64,000 nucleotides of DNA from Bacteroidales bacterium (GTDB lineage: Bacteria > Bacteroidota > Bacteroidia > Bacteroidales > VadinHA17), in assembly GCA_016928075.1 (NCBI GenBank), contig JAFGLJ010000027.1, positions 124,001-188,000 on the forward strand. The letters run 5' to 3'. This document shows, one piece after another, positions 53,921-63,869 of this stretch; within the stretch, counting starts at the first letter, position 1, and every line of letters begins with the position of its first letter. The position numbers were made by a program, and so were the translations under genes. The notes below the pieces were generated by a model. That model searched no databases and had not been told where the DNA came from. It worked only from the letters and a program-made list of their open reading frames with translations.

Positions 53921-53950
53921 ATAAAAAAGCAGGCGTTAACGCCTGCCTCT
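53921..53950 (-). terminator. Terminator overlapping the end of the Tyr-rich gene
   Basis: GCAGGCGTTAACGCCTGC (53929-53946) is a perfect 18-bp palindrome followed on the minus strand by a T run. The final codons and TAA stop (53936-53938) lie inside the hairpin, so the terminator is partly coding. Confidence 0.85.
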
Positions 53951-55141
53951 TGTTGTTGATACGGATGTTTTATTGTTTCCTGAGCTTGAGCTTCGTCTGA
54001 CAGCTTTACTTCCTGAACTACCGCTGCCCGAGCTTCTAACTGCACTGCTGCGTGAGCTCCTGTTGCTGGAGCTTCTCACTGCACTGCTGCGTGTACTTTG
54101 ACTGCCTGAACTTCTCACTGCATTGGTACTACCGGTCCTTCCTGTTGCGCTTCTTACGGCAGTGCTGCGCGAGCCAGAGCTGGTTGAGCTTCTTACGGCA
54201 GTGTTGCGCGAGCCAGAGCTGGTTGCGCTTCTTACGGCAGTGCTGCGTGAGCCAGAGCTGGTTGCGCTTCTTACGGCAGTGTTGCGCGAAGTACGGCTTT
54301 CGGTACTGTTAACAGTCCTGTTGGCAGAGGTGCTTGCATTATTGTTAATAACCGTAGTGGTTCTCCTGTCAGCGGATCTGGTACTGACCTCACGGTTAAC
54401 ATTTCTACCTATATTATCAACATTAACCTGGGTTGTCCTTCTGCTGTTGCTGGTACGCACCATATCATCCGTTGTACGCAAAACCGTATTCCTGTTATAA
54501 CCTGTCCTGTCGGAAGCAGATTCAACTCTTCGGCTGTTAACAGACCCGCTGTAAGATGCATACTGCCTGGAGGGATAGCGATAGTAACTATCCGAGCCGA
54601 TGTATCTTTCGTAATGGTGTCGTGGACTGTAGTAATTATTGGCGTAATAGTAGTTATTATATATATGGTAGTGATTTCTAATTCTGACCCTGTACCTTAC
54701 CACCGGGTATGACCAGTAATAGTAACTCGGGTAATAATCCCAATAGTAATAAGTTGGTGAGTAGTAATAATCAGGATAATATCCTCCATAGTAAAACCAT
54801 GGATCGTACCATCCTGTGTAATAATAAGGATATCCAAAAGTCCAACCAAATCCAAAAGTTGTATTACCGGTATATATACTGATACCCCAGGTTGCAGGAC
54901 GGTAATTATACCAGAATGTCTCTGTATAGACCGGGGCATAAAACCCGAAAGATACATATGAGCTATGGAAACGTCTTATTCTGGATGCGAAGTAGAAGTC
55001 ATGGCCTCTTACTGATGTGGTAACAACCACACCGGGGCTTGCCTTGTAGTAATCGGCATCAGCAGGTGCTTCCTCTGCCTGCAGTGGAGCGGTTATTGCT
55101 AACATTCCTGCTATTAGTCCGGTAAAATATTTTGCTTTCAT
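53936..55141 (-). CDS. Tyr-rich exported protein with Ser/Arg tandem repeats
   Basis: A 401-residue protein with a signal peptide ending ITAPLQAEE. A folded-looking part follows (about 30-100, SSYVSFGFYAPVYTETFWYN), then a Tyr/Trp block (about 110-170, YYPDYYYSPTYYYWDYYPS). The tail from about 205 is Ser/Arg/Thr-rich, with 13-residue repeats (SRNTAVRSATSSG and variants). A strong Shine-Dalgarno (AGGAGG) precedes the ATG, unusual for Bacteroidota. It resembles the downstream lipoprotein in layout. No function can be assigned; a matrix or surface role is a guess. Confidence 0.8.
   Translation of the reverse strand: MKAKYFTGLIAGMLAITAPLQAEEAPADADYYKASPGVVVTTSVRGHDFYFASRIRRFHSSYVSFGFYAPVYTETFWYNYRPATWGISIYTGNTTFGFGWTFGYPYYYTGWYDPWFYYGGYYPDYYYSPTYYYWDYYPSYYYWSYPVVRYRVRIRNHYHIYNNYYYANNYYSPRHHYERYIGSDSYYRYPSRQYASYSGSVNSRRVESASDRTGYNRNTVLRTTDDMVRTSNSRRTTQVNVDNIGRNVNREVSTRSADRRTTTVINNNASTSANRTVNSTESRTSRNTAVRSATSSGSRSTAVRSATSSGSRNTAVRSSTSSGSRSTAVRSATGRTGSTNAVRSSGSQSTRSSAVRSSSNRSSRSSAVRSSGSGSSGSKAVRRSSSSGNNKTSVSTTRGRR
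54147..54290. repeat. 39-bp in-frame tandem repeat within the Tyr-rich gene
   Basis: Three full copies (54147-54185, 54186-54224, 54225-54263) and most of a fourth (to about 54290) of a 39-bp unit, nearly identical in DNA. On the minus strand they encode the 13-residue SGSRxTAVRSATS repeat. The near-identity implies recent expansion by slippage. There are no spacers, so it is not a CRISPR array. Confidence 0.92.
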
Positions 55142-55236
55142 GACATCCTCCTGCTTTTATATTAACTGTAAGTTTATTTACTTTGTGCGATATTTTCAGT
55201 TTCACTTAACAAAATACAAAATCCATACCAAACACC

Positions 55237-56712
55237 ATGGCAGATTTTTTGACAAAAATGGAAGATAACTATGCTCAATGGTATAATGATCTGGTAATCA
55301 AGGCAGATCTTGCTGAGAATTCTGCAGTGAGGGGATGCATGGTTATTAAGCCCTATGGTTATGCTATCTGGGAGAAAGTACAGTCCGAACTGGATAAATT
55401 ATTCAAGGCCACCGGTCATGTGAATGCATATTTCCCGCTGTTCATACCCAAGTCTTTCTTTGCCAGGGAAGCTGATCATGTGGAAGGTTTTGCAAAGGAA
55501 TGCGCTGTGGTTACACATTACAGGTTAAGAAACAGGTCTGATGGAAAAGGAATTGAAGTTGACCCTGACGCAAAACTTGAGGAAGAACTTATAATAAGGC
55601 CGACCTCCGAGACGATAATATGGAATACATACAAGAATTGGATCCAGTCGTATCGCGATTTGCCTATTCTTATCAACCAGTGGGCAAATGTTGTGAGATG
55701 GGAAATGCGTACAAGGCTTTTTCTCAGGACAGCCGAGTTCTTATGGCAGGAAGGTCATACAGCCCATGCCACCAGAGAGGAAGCTGTTGAAGAAACAAAG
55801 ACCATATTAGATCTGTATGCTCATTTTGTTCAGGAATATATGGGAATTCCGGTGCTCAAAGGATCTAAGTCTGAATCGGAAAAATTTGCCGGGGCAATAG
55901 ATACATTCGCCATCGAGGCACTTATGCAAGACGGTAAATCACTGCAGGCGGGTACTTCTCATTTTCTCGGTCAGAATTTTGCGAAAGCATTTGATGTACA
56001 GTTCACTGATAAATCAGGAAAACTTGAATATGTCTGGTCAACATCATGGGGAGTCTCCACCAGGCTTATGGGAGCACTGGTAATGGCCCATGGTGATAAT
56101 AATGGTCTTGTCCTCCCCCCAAACCTTGCCCCTATACAGATCGTTATCGTGCCTATATATAAAGGTAATTCACAGCTCGACTCAATATCCTCGACTGCAC
56201 TGAAGATTAAATCAGACCTTGAAAAACATGGTCTCAGGGTAAAATATGATGACAGGGACACACATAAACCGGGCTTTAAATTTGCTGAATACGAACTTAA
56301 GGGTGTACCAGTACGGCTGGCCATCGGACCGAGGGATATTGAGAATGGTACAATTGAAGTGGCCAGACGTGACACAATGACTAAAGAGGTAATAAATATT
56401 GATAAAACCGTTAAACATCTCAGTGGATTACTTACTGACATTCAAAAGAACATTTTTAATAAATCATTGAAGTACAGAGACCTGAACACCTATAAAGTAG
56501 ATACATGGGATGACTTCAGGGAGTCGATTGAAAACAAAGGTGGTTTCATCCTTGCACATTGGGATGGAACAGCTGAAACTGAAGAAAAGATCAAAAACGA
56601 AACCAGGGCAACAATAAGGATAATACCCATTGATAACTCATCAGAAGCAGGAAAATGTGTTTACTCAGGTAAACCATCACAAAAAAGAGTGGTTTTTGCC
56701 AGGGCATACTGA
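55237..56712 (+). CDS. proS: Prolyl-tRNA synthetase (short archaeal/eukaryotic type)
   Basis: A 491-residue class II synthetase. The N-terminus ([20 protein letters not shown], then [14 protein letters not shown]) and the absence of an editing INS domain identify the ProS type 3 found in archaea, eukaryotes and Bacteroidota. Motif 2 is [20 protein letters not shown], motif 3 is near [20 protein letters not shown], and the anticodon-binding domain covers about 280-385. The typical C-terminal zinc-like domain ends ...RVVFARAY. It charges tRNA-Pro. Confidence 0.97.
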   Translation: MADFLTKMEDNYAQWYNDLVIKADLAENSAVRGCMVIKPYGYAIWEKVQSELDKLFKATGHVNAYFPLFIPKSFFAREADHVEGFAKECAVVTHYRLRNRSDGKGIEVDPDAKLEEELIIRPTSETIIWNTYKNWIQSYRDLPILINQWANVVRWEMRTRLFLRTAEFLWQEGHTAHATREEAVEETKTILDLYAHFVQEYMGIPVLKGSKSESEKFAGAIDTFAIEALMQDGKSLQAGTSHFLGQNFAKAFDVQFTDKSGKLEYVWSTSWGVSTRLMGALVMAHGDNNGLVLPPNLAPIQIVIVPIYKGNSQLDSISSTALKIKSDLEKHGLRVKYDDRDTHKPGFKFAEYELKGVPVRLAIGPRDIENGTIEVARRDTMTKEVINIDKTVKHLSGLLTDIQKNIFNKSLKYRDLNTYKVDTWDDFRESIENKGGFILAHWDGTAETEEKIKNETRATIRIIPIDNSSEAGKCVYSGKPSQKRVVFARAY

Positions 56713-56777
56713 TCATACAACATAATCTTTAAAAGAATTTTTAGTACATTGCCATATTCAATTATTTGGATCAGGCC

Positions 56778-57470
56778 ATGGAACTAAATGAGCAAAAACT
56801 AAAGATTGTGGAAACGTTGCAGGATAAGTCGGTTCTCAAACAGAATGTATATGATCACACCGAAGCTGCATTTGAAAAGATAAGAAATCTGCTGGCAGCA
56901 TTAGCACGTGAAATAAACGGGGATATCATGGATACCGACAAAAGGATCAGGCTCGTTTTTAAGGAAAACGGGAAATTCGATGTTTCGATAAAAGTGGCAG
57001 GTGATATCCTGTTATTCAGTATGCATTCAAACGTCTTTGAATTTGACAGGGAGCACACTGTATGGAAAACACCTTATATTCAAAAGAATAAAGATAACTC
57101 ATATTCAGGCATTATCAGTATCTACAACTTCCTGGCAGATTCATTAAAATACTCAAGGCAGGATGATCTTGGATATCTAATTGCTAGGATATTCATAAAT
57201 CGTGAAAACCAGTACTTTGTGGAGGGTAAACGCCAGATGGCCATGCTCTTTTCCAACTATGGAAATGAAGAACTGGGAAGGGAAGCACTCAAGAGAATAA
57301 TATTCACTGCTATACAATACTCTCTCGAGTTTGACCTCCTCGTACCTCCATACGACAGTGTAAAAATAACCTCTGTTGGCCAGCTTGAAAAAAAGATCCA
57401 GTTGTCAAAAATGGTTACAGGCAAAAGACTTGGTTTCAAGTTCAATTCTGATGATGTCCTGAAAGAATAA
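56778..57470 (+). CDS. Conserved hypothetical cytoplasmic protein
   Basis: A 230-residue protein started at the ATG at 56778; the upstream TTG is rejected. There is no signal peptide or membrane segment. It begins with a helical stretch (NEQKLKIVETLQDKSVLKQN), then a likely alpha/beta region (IRLVFKENGKFDVSIKVAGD, SMHSNVFEFDREHTVWKTPY, GYLIARIFINRENQYFVEGK). I do not recognise a named family. The context is proS upstream and an Omp85-like gene 37 bp downstream. Confidence 0.75.
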   Translation: MELNEQKLKIVETLQDKSVLKQNVYDHTEAAFEKIRNLLAALAREINGDIMDTDKRIRLVFKENGKFDVSIKVAGDILLFSMHSNVFEFDREHTVWKTPYIQKNKDNSYSGIISIYNFLADSLKYSRQDDLGYLIARIFINRENQYFVEGKRQMAMLFSNYGNEELGREALKRIIFTAIQYSLEFDLLVPPYDSVKITSVGQLEKKIQLSKMVTGKRLGFKFNSDDVLKE

Positions 57471-57507
57471 CCTCAGCTGCGTTAAAAGGGAAAAAGGAAG
57501 AATTAAT

Positions 57508-59427
57508 ATGACAAAATTCAGGCAAATATCGTTACTGCTTGGGATTATAATGTCATTTTCCACAATCCTTTCCTACGCTCAGAAAAGTACTTTTCTAAAG
57601 CCTGTAAGGGTAGAGAGGGGATCATATGTCAGCATAAACGACTCACTGGTTTACTTTAAAAACGACACTGTTATATACATAGCCGACAGCTATATGCCCC
57701 AGGATACCAACCTTTATAATCAGACCATAGTATTTTATGATTCGCTTAAAGCCAGGGCCGGGCGAAAAAATATTACAAAAATACTTTACGACCTTGTCGT
57801 TATTCCTCCGGCGAGGATAAACAATACGAGAATAAATGAAAGAAGTATCAATAATTTTACTGATCACAGCGGCAAAATTATCAGGCATATATTCTTCAGG
57901 AGATTAAATGCTTTCGGATCCACATTAAGCGATCCCGAGGCTTCACTCCAGAATGAACCGGGATTCTTTCTGAACAAGACGCATATAAAGACCAGGGAAT
58001 ACATTATCAATAATTACCTCCTAATTGAAGAAAATGACAGCCTGGTACCACATAAAGTGGCTGAAAGTGAACGACTGCTGAGGCAACTGCCTTATATATA
58101 TGATGCAAGGATTGTTATTATACCCGTAAGCAACATCGAGGTTGATGTAATGGTCATAACCAAAGATATTTATTCATTAGGTTTTATGGGAGAGATCCAC
58201 GGTTATAATGTAGGAAAGGTTTCAATCTTTGATAAAAACCTGTTGGGCTTTGGTCATGAGCTGTTACTTGAAATACCATATAACTACAGGAAATACAATT
58301 CCATAGGATTTGGAGCCGCCTATACTATGAAAAATATCAGCCGCACATTGATCGATGTTAAACTGGAATATAAAGATGCATTCAACAGACGGATTGCAGG
58401 AATTGATATATCAAGAAAATTCCTGACTGCATATACAAAATATGCAGGGGGGATCACGGTAAATGAATCATTCGTTTTAGAGGACTTTGATACCCTCACT
58501 GTACCAGAGCCTGTAGAATACAATAATTTTGATCTTTGGTTCGGAAGGTCATATCTGATTGACGATAATCTAACGAGGGTGGTCATATCAGGTCGGTACA
58601 TAAATAATAACGTATGGAACAAACCTGAAATCACAAACGATTCGTATTATGAATACCAGAAATATAAACTTTACCTGGGATCATTTTCACTGGTGTCGGA
58701 ACGTTACTACAAATCAAACCTGATATATAATTATGGAAGGAATGAAGATATCCCTTATGGTGGCATTCTGGAACTTACTTACGGTAAAGAATTTAATGAA
58801 TTCGACAAACGCGATTATATTTCCGTGAAATCTTCTTTTGGCAGCTTTGTTCCTGGTGTCGGATACTTATATGGCCGTGGAATAGTATCAACTTTCTTAA
58901 AAGATAACCAAACGGAGCAGGGCCTTCTCCAGATGCACTTTAAATATATTTCGGACTTATATAATCTTAAATCATATAGACTCAGATTTTTTGGAGATCT
59001 GGACTATAGTATGGGTTTTTACAGGTATGATGATGAATACCTCGTTATTGGTGAAGAAAACGGAATACGTGGTTTTAAGAATGATTCTCTTTTCCCGGAT
59101 CAAAGACTGTACCTTAACCTTGAAGCCGTAGCATTCAGCAAGGCATTTATCTATGGATTCAGGTTTGCTTTTTTTGGCTTTGCTGATATAGTATTGTTTG
59201 CCAGGGATAAAATGTTCTATGAATATGACAATGTGGTTTCAGGTTTTGGCATTGGTTTCAGGATAAGGAATGAAAACCTGATTTTCAATACATTCCAGGT
59301 GAGATTTGGTATATATCCCGGCGCACCACCACATTCAATAATGCAATATGTCGATATCGACGGAGAGAAATTGCTTAATCCACCGGGCTTTGATCCCGTA
59401 GCTCCCGGTGTGGAAAAATTCCGATAA
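57508..59427 (+). CDS. Omp85/BamA-like outer-membrane protein with POTRA-like region
   Basis: A 639-residue protein with a signal peptide ending LSYAQ. Residues about 110-240 look POTRA-like: GKIIRHIFFRRLNAFG, ESERLLRQLPYIYDARIVII and NIEVDVMVITKDIYSLGFM. A 16-strand-type barrel follows, from about 245 to the end (GHELLLEIPYNYRKYNSIGF, YRLRFFGDLDYSMGFYRYDD, then LRGF-like IRGFKNDSLFPDQRLYLNLE). The family inserts or exports outer-membrane proteins or lipids. This divergent member may be a TamA-type accessory, since the main BamA should lie elsewhere. It may be cotranscribed with the hypothetical gene upstream. Confidence 0.85.
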   Translation: MTKFRQISLLLGIIMSFSTILSYAQKSTFLKPVRVERGSYVSINDSLVYFKNDTVIYIADSYMPQDTNLYNQTIVFYDSLKARAGRKNITKILYDLVVIPPARINNTRINERSINNFTDHSGKIIRHIFFRRLNAFGSTLSDPEASLQNEPGFFLNKTHIKTREYIINNYLLIEENDSLVPHKVAESERLLRQLPYIYDARIVIIPVSNIEVDVMVITKDIYSLGFMGEIHGYNVGKVSIFDKNLLGFGHELLLEIPYNYRKYNSIGFGAAYTMKNISRTLIDVKLEYKDAFNRRIAGIDISRKFLTAYTKYAGGITVNESFVLEDFDTLTVPEPVEYNNFDLWFGRSYLIDDNLTRVVISGRYINNNVWNKPEITNDSYYEYQKYKLYLGSFSLVSERYYKSNLIYNYGRNEDIPYGGILELTYGKEFNEFDKRDYISVKSSFGSFVPGVGYLYGRGIVSTFLKDNQTEQGLLQMHFKYISDLYNLKSYRLRFFGDLDYSMGFYRYDDEYLVIGEENGIRGFKNDSLFPDQRLYLNLEAVAFSKAFIYGFRFAFFGFADIVLFARDKMFYEYDNVVSGFGIGFRIRNENLIFNTFQVRFGIYPGAPPHSIMQYVDIDGEKLLNPPGFDPVAPGVEKFR

Positions 59428-59500
59428 TCAACATACCGCGAACCGTGGTTCTGCTATTCATCTGTCTTTTTATTACTTTTACAATACTAACCAGTAACTT

Positions 59501-60826
59501 ATGATTGAGCGGTTTGAACAATACAGGAAACAAAAGAAACTATTTTCCGGCAATGATAGGATCCTGCTTGCTGTAAGTGGTGGTATTGATTCCATGGTAA
59601 TGCTTGACATATTCATTAGGCTTAACTATAATATAGCTGTTGCGCACTGCAACTTCCAGCTAAGAGGTAAGGAGTCTGATGGAGATGAGGAGTTTGTGGA
59701 AAACCTCTGCAACACTAAAGGAATAAAATTGTATAAGAAAAAATTCAGGACTGAGGAATACGCTGCTGAAAAGGGGATATCAATACAGATGGCTGCCCGT
59801 GATCTGAGATTTGATTGGCTGTCCAGAATAAAAGAAGAAGAAAATTTTAACCTGTTGGCAATGGGCCATAACCTTAACGACAGCATAGAAACCATACTTA
59901 TTAATCTTACCAGGGGAACAGGCATAAATGGTCTGACAGGAATAAGCCCTAAGTCAGGGTATATTATCAGACCTTTACTGTTTGCAACAAGACAGATGAT
60001 CCGGGAATATGGCATAAATAACAGTATTGAATACCGGGAAGATTCAAGCAATATAAAAACAAAGTATACAAGGAATAAGATAAGGCATAATGTTATTCCT
60101 GTATTGCAACAAATTAATCCATCAGTCCTCTATTCTATAGATGAGACTTCCGATTACCTTAAATCAGCATATATCATATATGAACAGGCTATTGAATCGA
60201 AAAGGCAGGAAATAATAAAGTATCAAGGAAAAACAGTTACAATCAAAACGTCATCATTAAAAGAGCTGAAACCACTTGAGACATGGGTATATGAACTCTT
60301 TAAAGAGTGGAATTTCGGGAAGCAGCAATTGGGCGACATCGTTCATCTCATTGATGGAGAAACAGGTAAACAGATATTCAGCAACAGCCACAGCCTGACC
60401 AAAAACAGGGATGAGATTATCATTACCCCTTTGAATACCGGGCAACAGAAATTAATCATTATCAATTCCGCTGATGAATTCAGGAACAGCTTTTTAATTG
60501 ACAGCTATGAAATAATGCCACGAAAAGACATCAATATCAGCAATGATCTCTCCTATGCATATCTTGACGCAGATCTAATAAGGTTTCCGCTTTATATACG
60601 CAGGTGGAAAGAAGGTGATTATTTCTACCCTTTAGGCATGCAGGGCAGAAAAAAAGTCAGTGATCTGCTTATTGATATGAAAATACCACTGCCTGAAAAG
60701 GATATTATATATGTTCTCGAAATGGATGGTAAAATAGTATGGGTCATAGGACTGAGAATCGACGACAGGTTTAAAGTCACCGAATCATGTGAAGAAGTTT
60801 TAGTTATACATAAAAAGGAAGCTTAA
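59501..60826 (+). CDS. tilS: tRNA(Ile)-lysidine synthetase
   Basis: A 441-residue PP-loop ATPase that turns C34 of the CAU tRNA-Ile into lysidine. The ATP loop is LLAVSGGIDSMVMLDIF. VAHCNFQLRGKESDGDEEFV, GHNLNDSIETILINLTRGTG, and the TKYTRNKIRHNVIPVL pattern are TilS signatures. The C-terminal lysine-binding domain shows RRWKEGDYFYPLGMQGRKKV and IVWVIGLRIDDRFKVT. It overlaps the convergent tyrA by 4 bp. Confidence 0.97.
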   Translation: MIERFEQYRKQKKLFSGNDRILLAVSGGIDSMVMLDIFIRLNYNIAVAHCNFQLRGKESDGDEEFVENLCNTKGIKLYKKKFRTEEYAAEKGISIQMAARDLRFDWLSRIKEEENFNLLAMGHNLNDSIETILINLTRGTGINGLTGISPKSGYIIRPLLFATRQMIREYGINNSIEYREDSSNIKTKYTRNKIRHNVIPVLQQINPSVLYSIDETSDYLKSAYIIYEQAIESKRQEIIKYQGKTVTIKTSSLKELKPLETWVYELFKEWNFGKQQLGDIVHLIDGETGKQIFSNSHSLTKNRDEIIITPLNTGQQKLIIINSADEFRNSFLIDSYEIMPRKDINISNDLSYAYLDADLIRFPLYIRRWKEGDYFYPLGMQGRKKVSDLLIDMKIPLPEKDIIYVLEMDGKIVWVIGLRIDDRFKVTESCEEVLVIHKKEA

Positions 60827-61611
60827 CTGACACTCATTCCAATATTATGACGCAATTTGTTAAAAAGATCGTGTAATTCTTTTTCTTCCTTATTTTCCAG
60901 CATCTTTATCAGGTCATTCAGCCTTCCGCTTATTTCGTATAGTTTTTCAACCGAATATTTATTCAGCAGGATTCCACTCAGCAGGTAATCATCTTCCGAG
61001 AGTAACCCATGTGCAATCTTAAGGTGGTTTCTGAAAGTGGTTCCCGGCACTTCCAGTTTTTTCATGCATGCAGAGAATACAATGGTTGAACTGAAGGGTA
61101 TGGAGAGTGAATAAGCAATTGTCCTATCATGCTCAACGAAGTCATATTCATACATCTTAAGGCCAAGGTCCCTGTAAAAAGACCGGAAAAAATCCTTCCC
61201 GTCCTTATCCGATTCTGAAATTATTATGGCACTCTCTCCCTTCAAATCTTTTATATTACCAAAGGTAGGTCCAAACATTGGATGGGTTGATACAAACCTG
61301 AAACCGCATTCCGCATAAAACTCTGCCAGTCCGTTTTTTACCGACGCTATGTCAGAGATAATACAATCTTCAGGGATATAAGGGAATATCTGCCTGTAGG
61401 CTGTTATCGTTTGCTTCAAGCCTGCAGCATTTATCAATAGCTGAGGTTTGAACTCAGATATTTCACTTAATTCTTTAAATCTGAATGTATTAAATAAATA
61501 TTTCAATTTCCCCGGATCGGAGTCATATACTCCAACATCATAATCGAGGCAAAGTGTCTCGGCAAGCCATGAACCCATATTACCGGCTCCTGCTATTAGT
61601 ATTCTTTCCAT
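60823..61611 (-). CDS. tyrA: Prephenate dehydrogenase
   Basis: A 262-residue protein with an N-terminal NAD(P)-binding GAGNMGSWLAETL followed by the acidic VYDSD, the ISDIASVKNGLAE motif and FVSTHPMFGPTFGNIKDLKG, which all fit TyrA. It oxidatively decarboxylates prephenate to 4-hydroxyphenylpyruvate for tyrosine. Short C-terminal helices (LDGLL-type) replace the ACT domain seen in longer forms, so feedback control would differ. It abuts aroC (stop to start with no gap), as expected for an operon. Confidence 0.93.
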   Translation of the reverse strand: MERILIAGAGNMGSWLAETLCLDYDVGVYDSDPGKLKYLFNTFRFKELSEISEFKPQLLINAAGLKQTITAYRQIFPYIPEDCIISDIASVKNGLAEFYAECGFRFVSTHPMFGPTFGNIKDLKGESAIIISESDKDGKDFFRSFYRDLGLKMYEYDFVEHDRTIAYSLSIPFSSTIVFSACMKKLEVPGTTFRNHLKIAHGLLSEDDYLLSGILLNKYSVEKLYEISGRLNDLIKMLENKEEKELHDLFNKLRHNIGMSVS

Positions 61612-62604
61612 TTACCCAATCCCTCCGTATATTGCCCTGTTAATAAGAGTCAGATCAGCCAGGGCCAGTGATACAGCTGCTTCAATAATTACAGGTACTC
61701 TCAGTGCTATACAGGCATCGTGTCTTCCTTCAATTTTCAAGATATCCATCTCATCTTTTTCAATGTTCCAGGTTTTCTGTGTTTTAGAAATACTTGAAGG
61801 TGGTTTAACTGCAACCCGGAGGACTATATCGTTTCCATTACTTATTCCACCGTTGATACCACCTGCATTATTGGTGGATGTTCTACCATTCCTGCTGATT
61901 ATAGGATCATTATGCTCAGAGCCTTTCATTGATGCTGCCCGGAATCCTGAGCCGAACTCAATACCTTTTATCGCAGGTATAGAAAATACGGCATGGCTTA
62001 TGGCTGATTCAACAGAATAATAAAGTGGTTCTCCGAGGCCTGCCGGGACGCCGGAAGCCACACATTCTACCAGACCGCCAATTGAATCACCCTCCCTGAG
62101 AACTTTATCTATTTCTGAGTCCACGTCGGTGTTACCTCCTGCGCTTAACAGTCTGGCCCTTACCTTTGAAGGTTTAATTATCAACCTGGCAATCGCTCCT
62201 GCTACAACCATTCCCCATGTCAGCCTGCCTGAAAAATATCCTCCCCCGCTTGGATCAGCATAGCCTTTGTACTTTTGCCGTGTAACCATATCTGCATGGC
62301 CTGGCCTGGGTATGGAAGTAAACTTACTGTAATCCGATGAGCGCTTATTTGTATTTCGCGTCATAATCATTAACGGAGCACCCGTACTTACTCCTTTTAA
62401 TACTCCACTGACTATTTCAGGAACATCATACTCTTTCCTGGCCGTAGTGCCTTTTTCACCACCACGCCTCCTGTCGATATCGCCCAGGAGCATTTCACTG
62501 TTTATATCCAGGCCTGGAGGACATCCGTCAATAAGAACACCTATCCCCGGGCCATGCGATTCTCCAAATACGGAGACTCTGAATATTTTACCCAATGTAT
62601 TCAT
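61612..62604 (-). CDS. aroC: Chorismate synthase
   Basis: A 330-residue FMN-dependent enzyme that eliminates phosphate from EPSP to give chorismate. Signatures are FRVSVFGESHGPGIGVLIDG, DIDRRRGGEKGTTARKEYD, SIPRPGHADMVTRQKYKG, the GGGYFSGRLT loop, and the FMN-binding GRTSTNNAGGINGGISNGND near residue 240. It is somewhat shorter than the roughly 350-360 residues common elsewhere, but all core motifs are there. The gene lies 4 bp after aroA. Confidence 0.96.
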   Translation of the reverse strand: MNTLGKIFRVSVFGESHGPGIGVLIDGCPPGLDINSEMLLGDIDRRRGGEKGTTARKEYDVPEIVSGVLKGVSTGAPLMIMTRNTNKRSSDYSKFTSIPRPGHADMVTRQKYKGYADPSGGGYFSGRLTWGMVVAGAIARLIIKPSKVRARLLSAGGNTDVDSEIDKVLREGDSIGGLVECVASGVPAGLGEPLYYSVESAISHAVFSIPAIKGIEFGSGFRAASMKGSEHNDPIISRNGRTSTNNAGGINGGISNGNDIVLRVAVKPPSSISKTQKTWNIEKDEMDILKIEGRHDACIALRVPVIIEAAVSLALADLTLINRAIYGGIG

Positions 62605-62608
62605 CTTA

Positions 62609-63868
62609 TTATTCTGTTATTTCTAATTTTACTCCCAGTTTTAAAAGATCACCGAAAAAAGAAGGGTAAGATTTATTTACTGATTCAGCCCCGGTTATTA
62701 TTACCCTGCTTCCGGCTACAACAGACAATATTGCAAGAGCCATGCTTATTCTGTGATCACCATGCGAGTCAACCTTTGCTCCTCTTATTACAGAGGGACC
62801 TTCCACCTCAATCCTGTCATCGTAATTTAAGATCCTGACCCCCATTTTTGAGAGCTCAGTCATAAGGCTATCTCCCCTGTTGCTTTCTTTTACTTTCAAT
62901 CGTTCCGTTCCGCGGATAACAGTTTTTCCATGGCAAAGAGAAGCAAGCACTGCAAGAGGCGGAGCCAGATCGGGGCAATCAGTTATGTCGGTTTCAAAAG
63001 AGTTAAGTTTAGCCCGTTTTACTTGAATATCATTTTCTTTTATTTCAACTGCGGCACCTGTTTTTCTCAGTATATCAATTATTGCTAAGTCAGGTTGTGT
63101 TGACATATAAGATAAGCCTCTTACCCTGACTTCACCAGCAATCGCACCCAGTACAAAGAGAAAGGCAGTTCCACTCCAGTCACCTTCAATGGTGTATTTT
63201 ACAGGTCGGTATTTCTGTGAGCCAGGTACATTAAACACTTCATAATTTTCATTGATAACTTCTATGCCAAAACGATTTAATATGTTGATCGTGAGGTCAA
63301 TGTATGGTTTGCTCTTAAGGTTATTTACAATAATCCTTGAGTCAGAATCCAGTATAGGCAGGGCTATAAGCAGACCGGTCAGGAACTGGGAGCTTAATGA
63401 ACCATCAACAAAAACAAGGCCTCCCTTGAGGGGGCCTTTTACCTTTATCGGCAATAATCCGTTGGATGTAATTACTTCCGCCCCCATTTGTGAGAGTGTT
63501 TGCTCTAACATATGAACCGGCCGGCTTAGCATAGATCCACTTCCATGCACTTCTATCCAGTCAGTATTTAATGCAGACAGAACAGAAAATATTCTTGCTC
63601 CCAGTCCTGATTCACCACAATATATCTTACTGCATACGGGCCTGTAACCCCCTTCAACTATTACCCTGTCCGGCAGGCGCTTAATCTCAGCACCCAGGCA
63701 TTCGGCCATTTCCATGGCACAGAGTGCGTCTTCAGAATATGAAGGATTAATAATTTCAGACCTGCCTTCTGCCATCAAAGCGCAGGCAACGGCTCTCTGC
63801 ATTGCACTCTTTGAGGATGGTGCAGAAATAACCCCACTTACAGATGATGCCCGTACTGCAACTTCCAT
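62609..63868 (-). CDS. aroA: 3-phosphoshikimate 1-carboxyvinyltransferase (EPSP synthase)
   Basis: About 419 residues from the ATG at 63868. A farther ATG at 63934 is rejected because aroB coding extends to 63870, and the protein MEVAVRASSVSGVISAPSSK starts as expected. Motifs: APSSKSAMQRAVACALMAEG (PEP/shikimate-3-phosphate site), GSGSMLSRPVHMLEQTLSQM, GSLSSQFLTGLLIALP, RGTERLKVKESNRGDS, and DSHGDHRISMALAI. It makes EPSP, and only 1 bp separates its start from the aroB stop. Confidence 0.96.
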   Translation of the reverse strand: MEVAVRASSVSGVISAPSSKSAMQRAVACALMAEGRSEIINPSYSEDALCAMEMAECLGAEIKRLPDRVIVEGGYRPVCSKIYCGESGLGARIFSVLSALNTDWIEVHGSGSMLSRPVHMLEQTLSQMGAEVITSNGLLPIKVKGPLKGGLVFVDGSLSSQFLTGLLIALPILDSDSRIIVNNLKSKPYIDLTINILNRFGIEVINENYEVFNVPGSQKYRPVKYTIEGDWSGTAFLFVLGAIAGEVRVRGLSYMSTQPDLAIIDILRKTGAAVEIKENDIQVKRAKLNSFETDITDCPDLAPPLAVLASLCHGKTVIRGTERLKVKESNRGDSLMTELSKMGVRILNYDDRIEVEGPSVIRGAKVDSHGDHRISMALAILSVVAGSRVIITGAESVNKSYPSFFGDLLKLGVKLEITE

Positions 63869-63869
63869 A

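Noticed and set aside
54147..54290. Possible CRISPR array
   Set aside because: The units are contiguous with no variable spacers and encode part of a protein.
54123..54500. Plus-strand frame of 125 codons with Leu-rich repeats
   Set aside because: It is the antisense shadow of the 39-bp repeat in the Tyr-rich gene.
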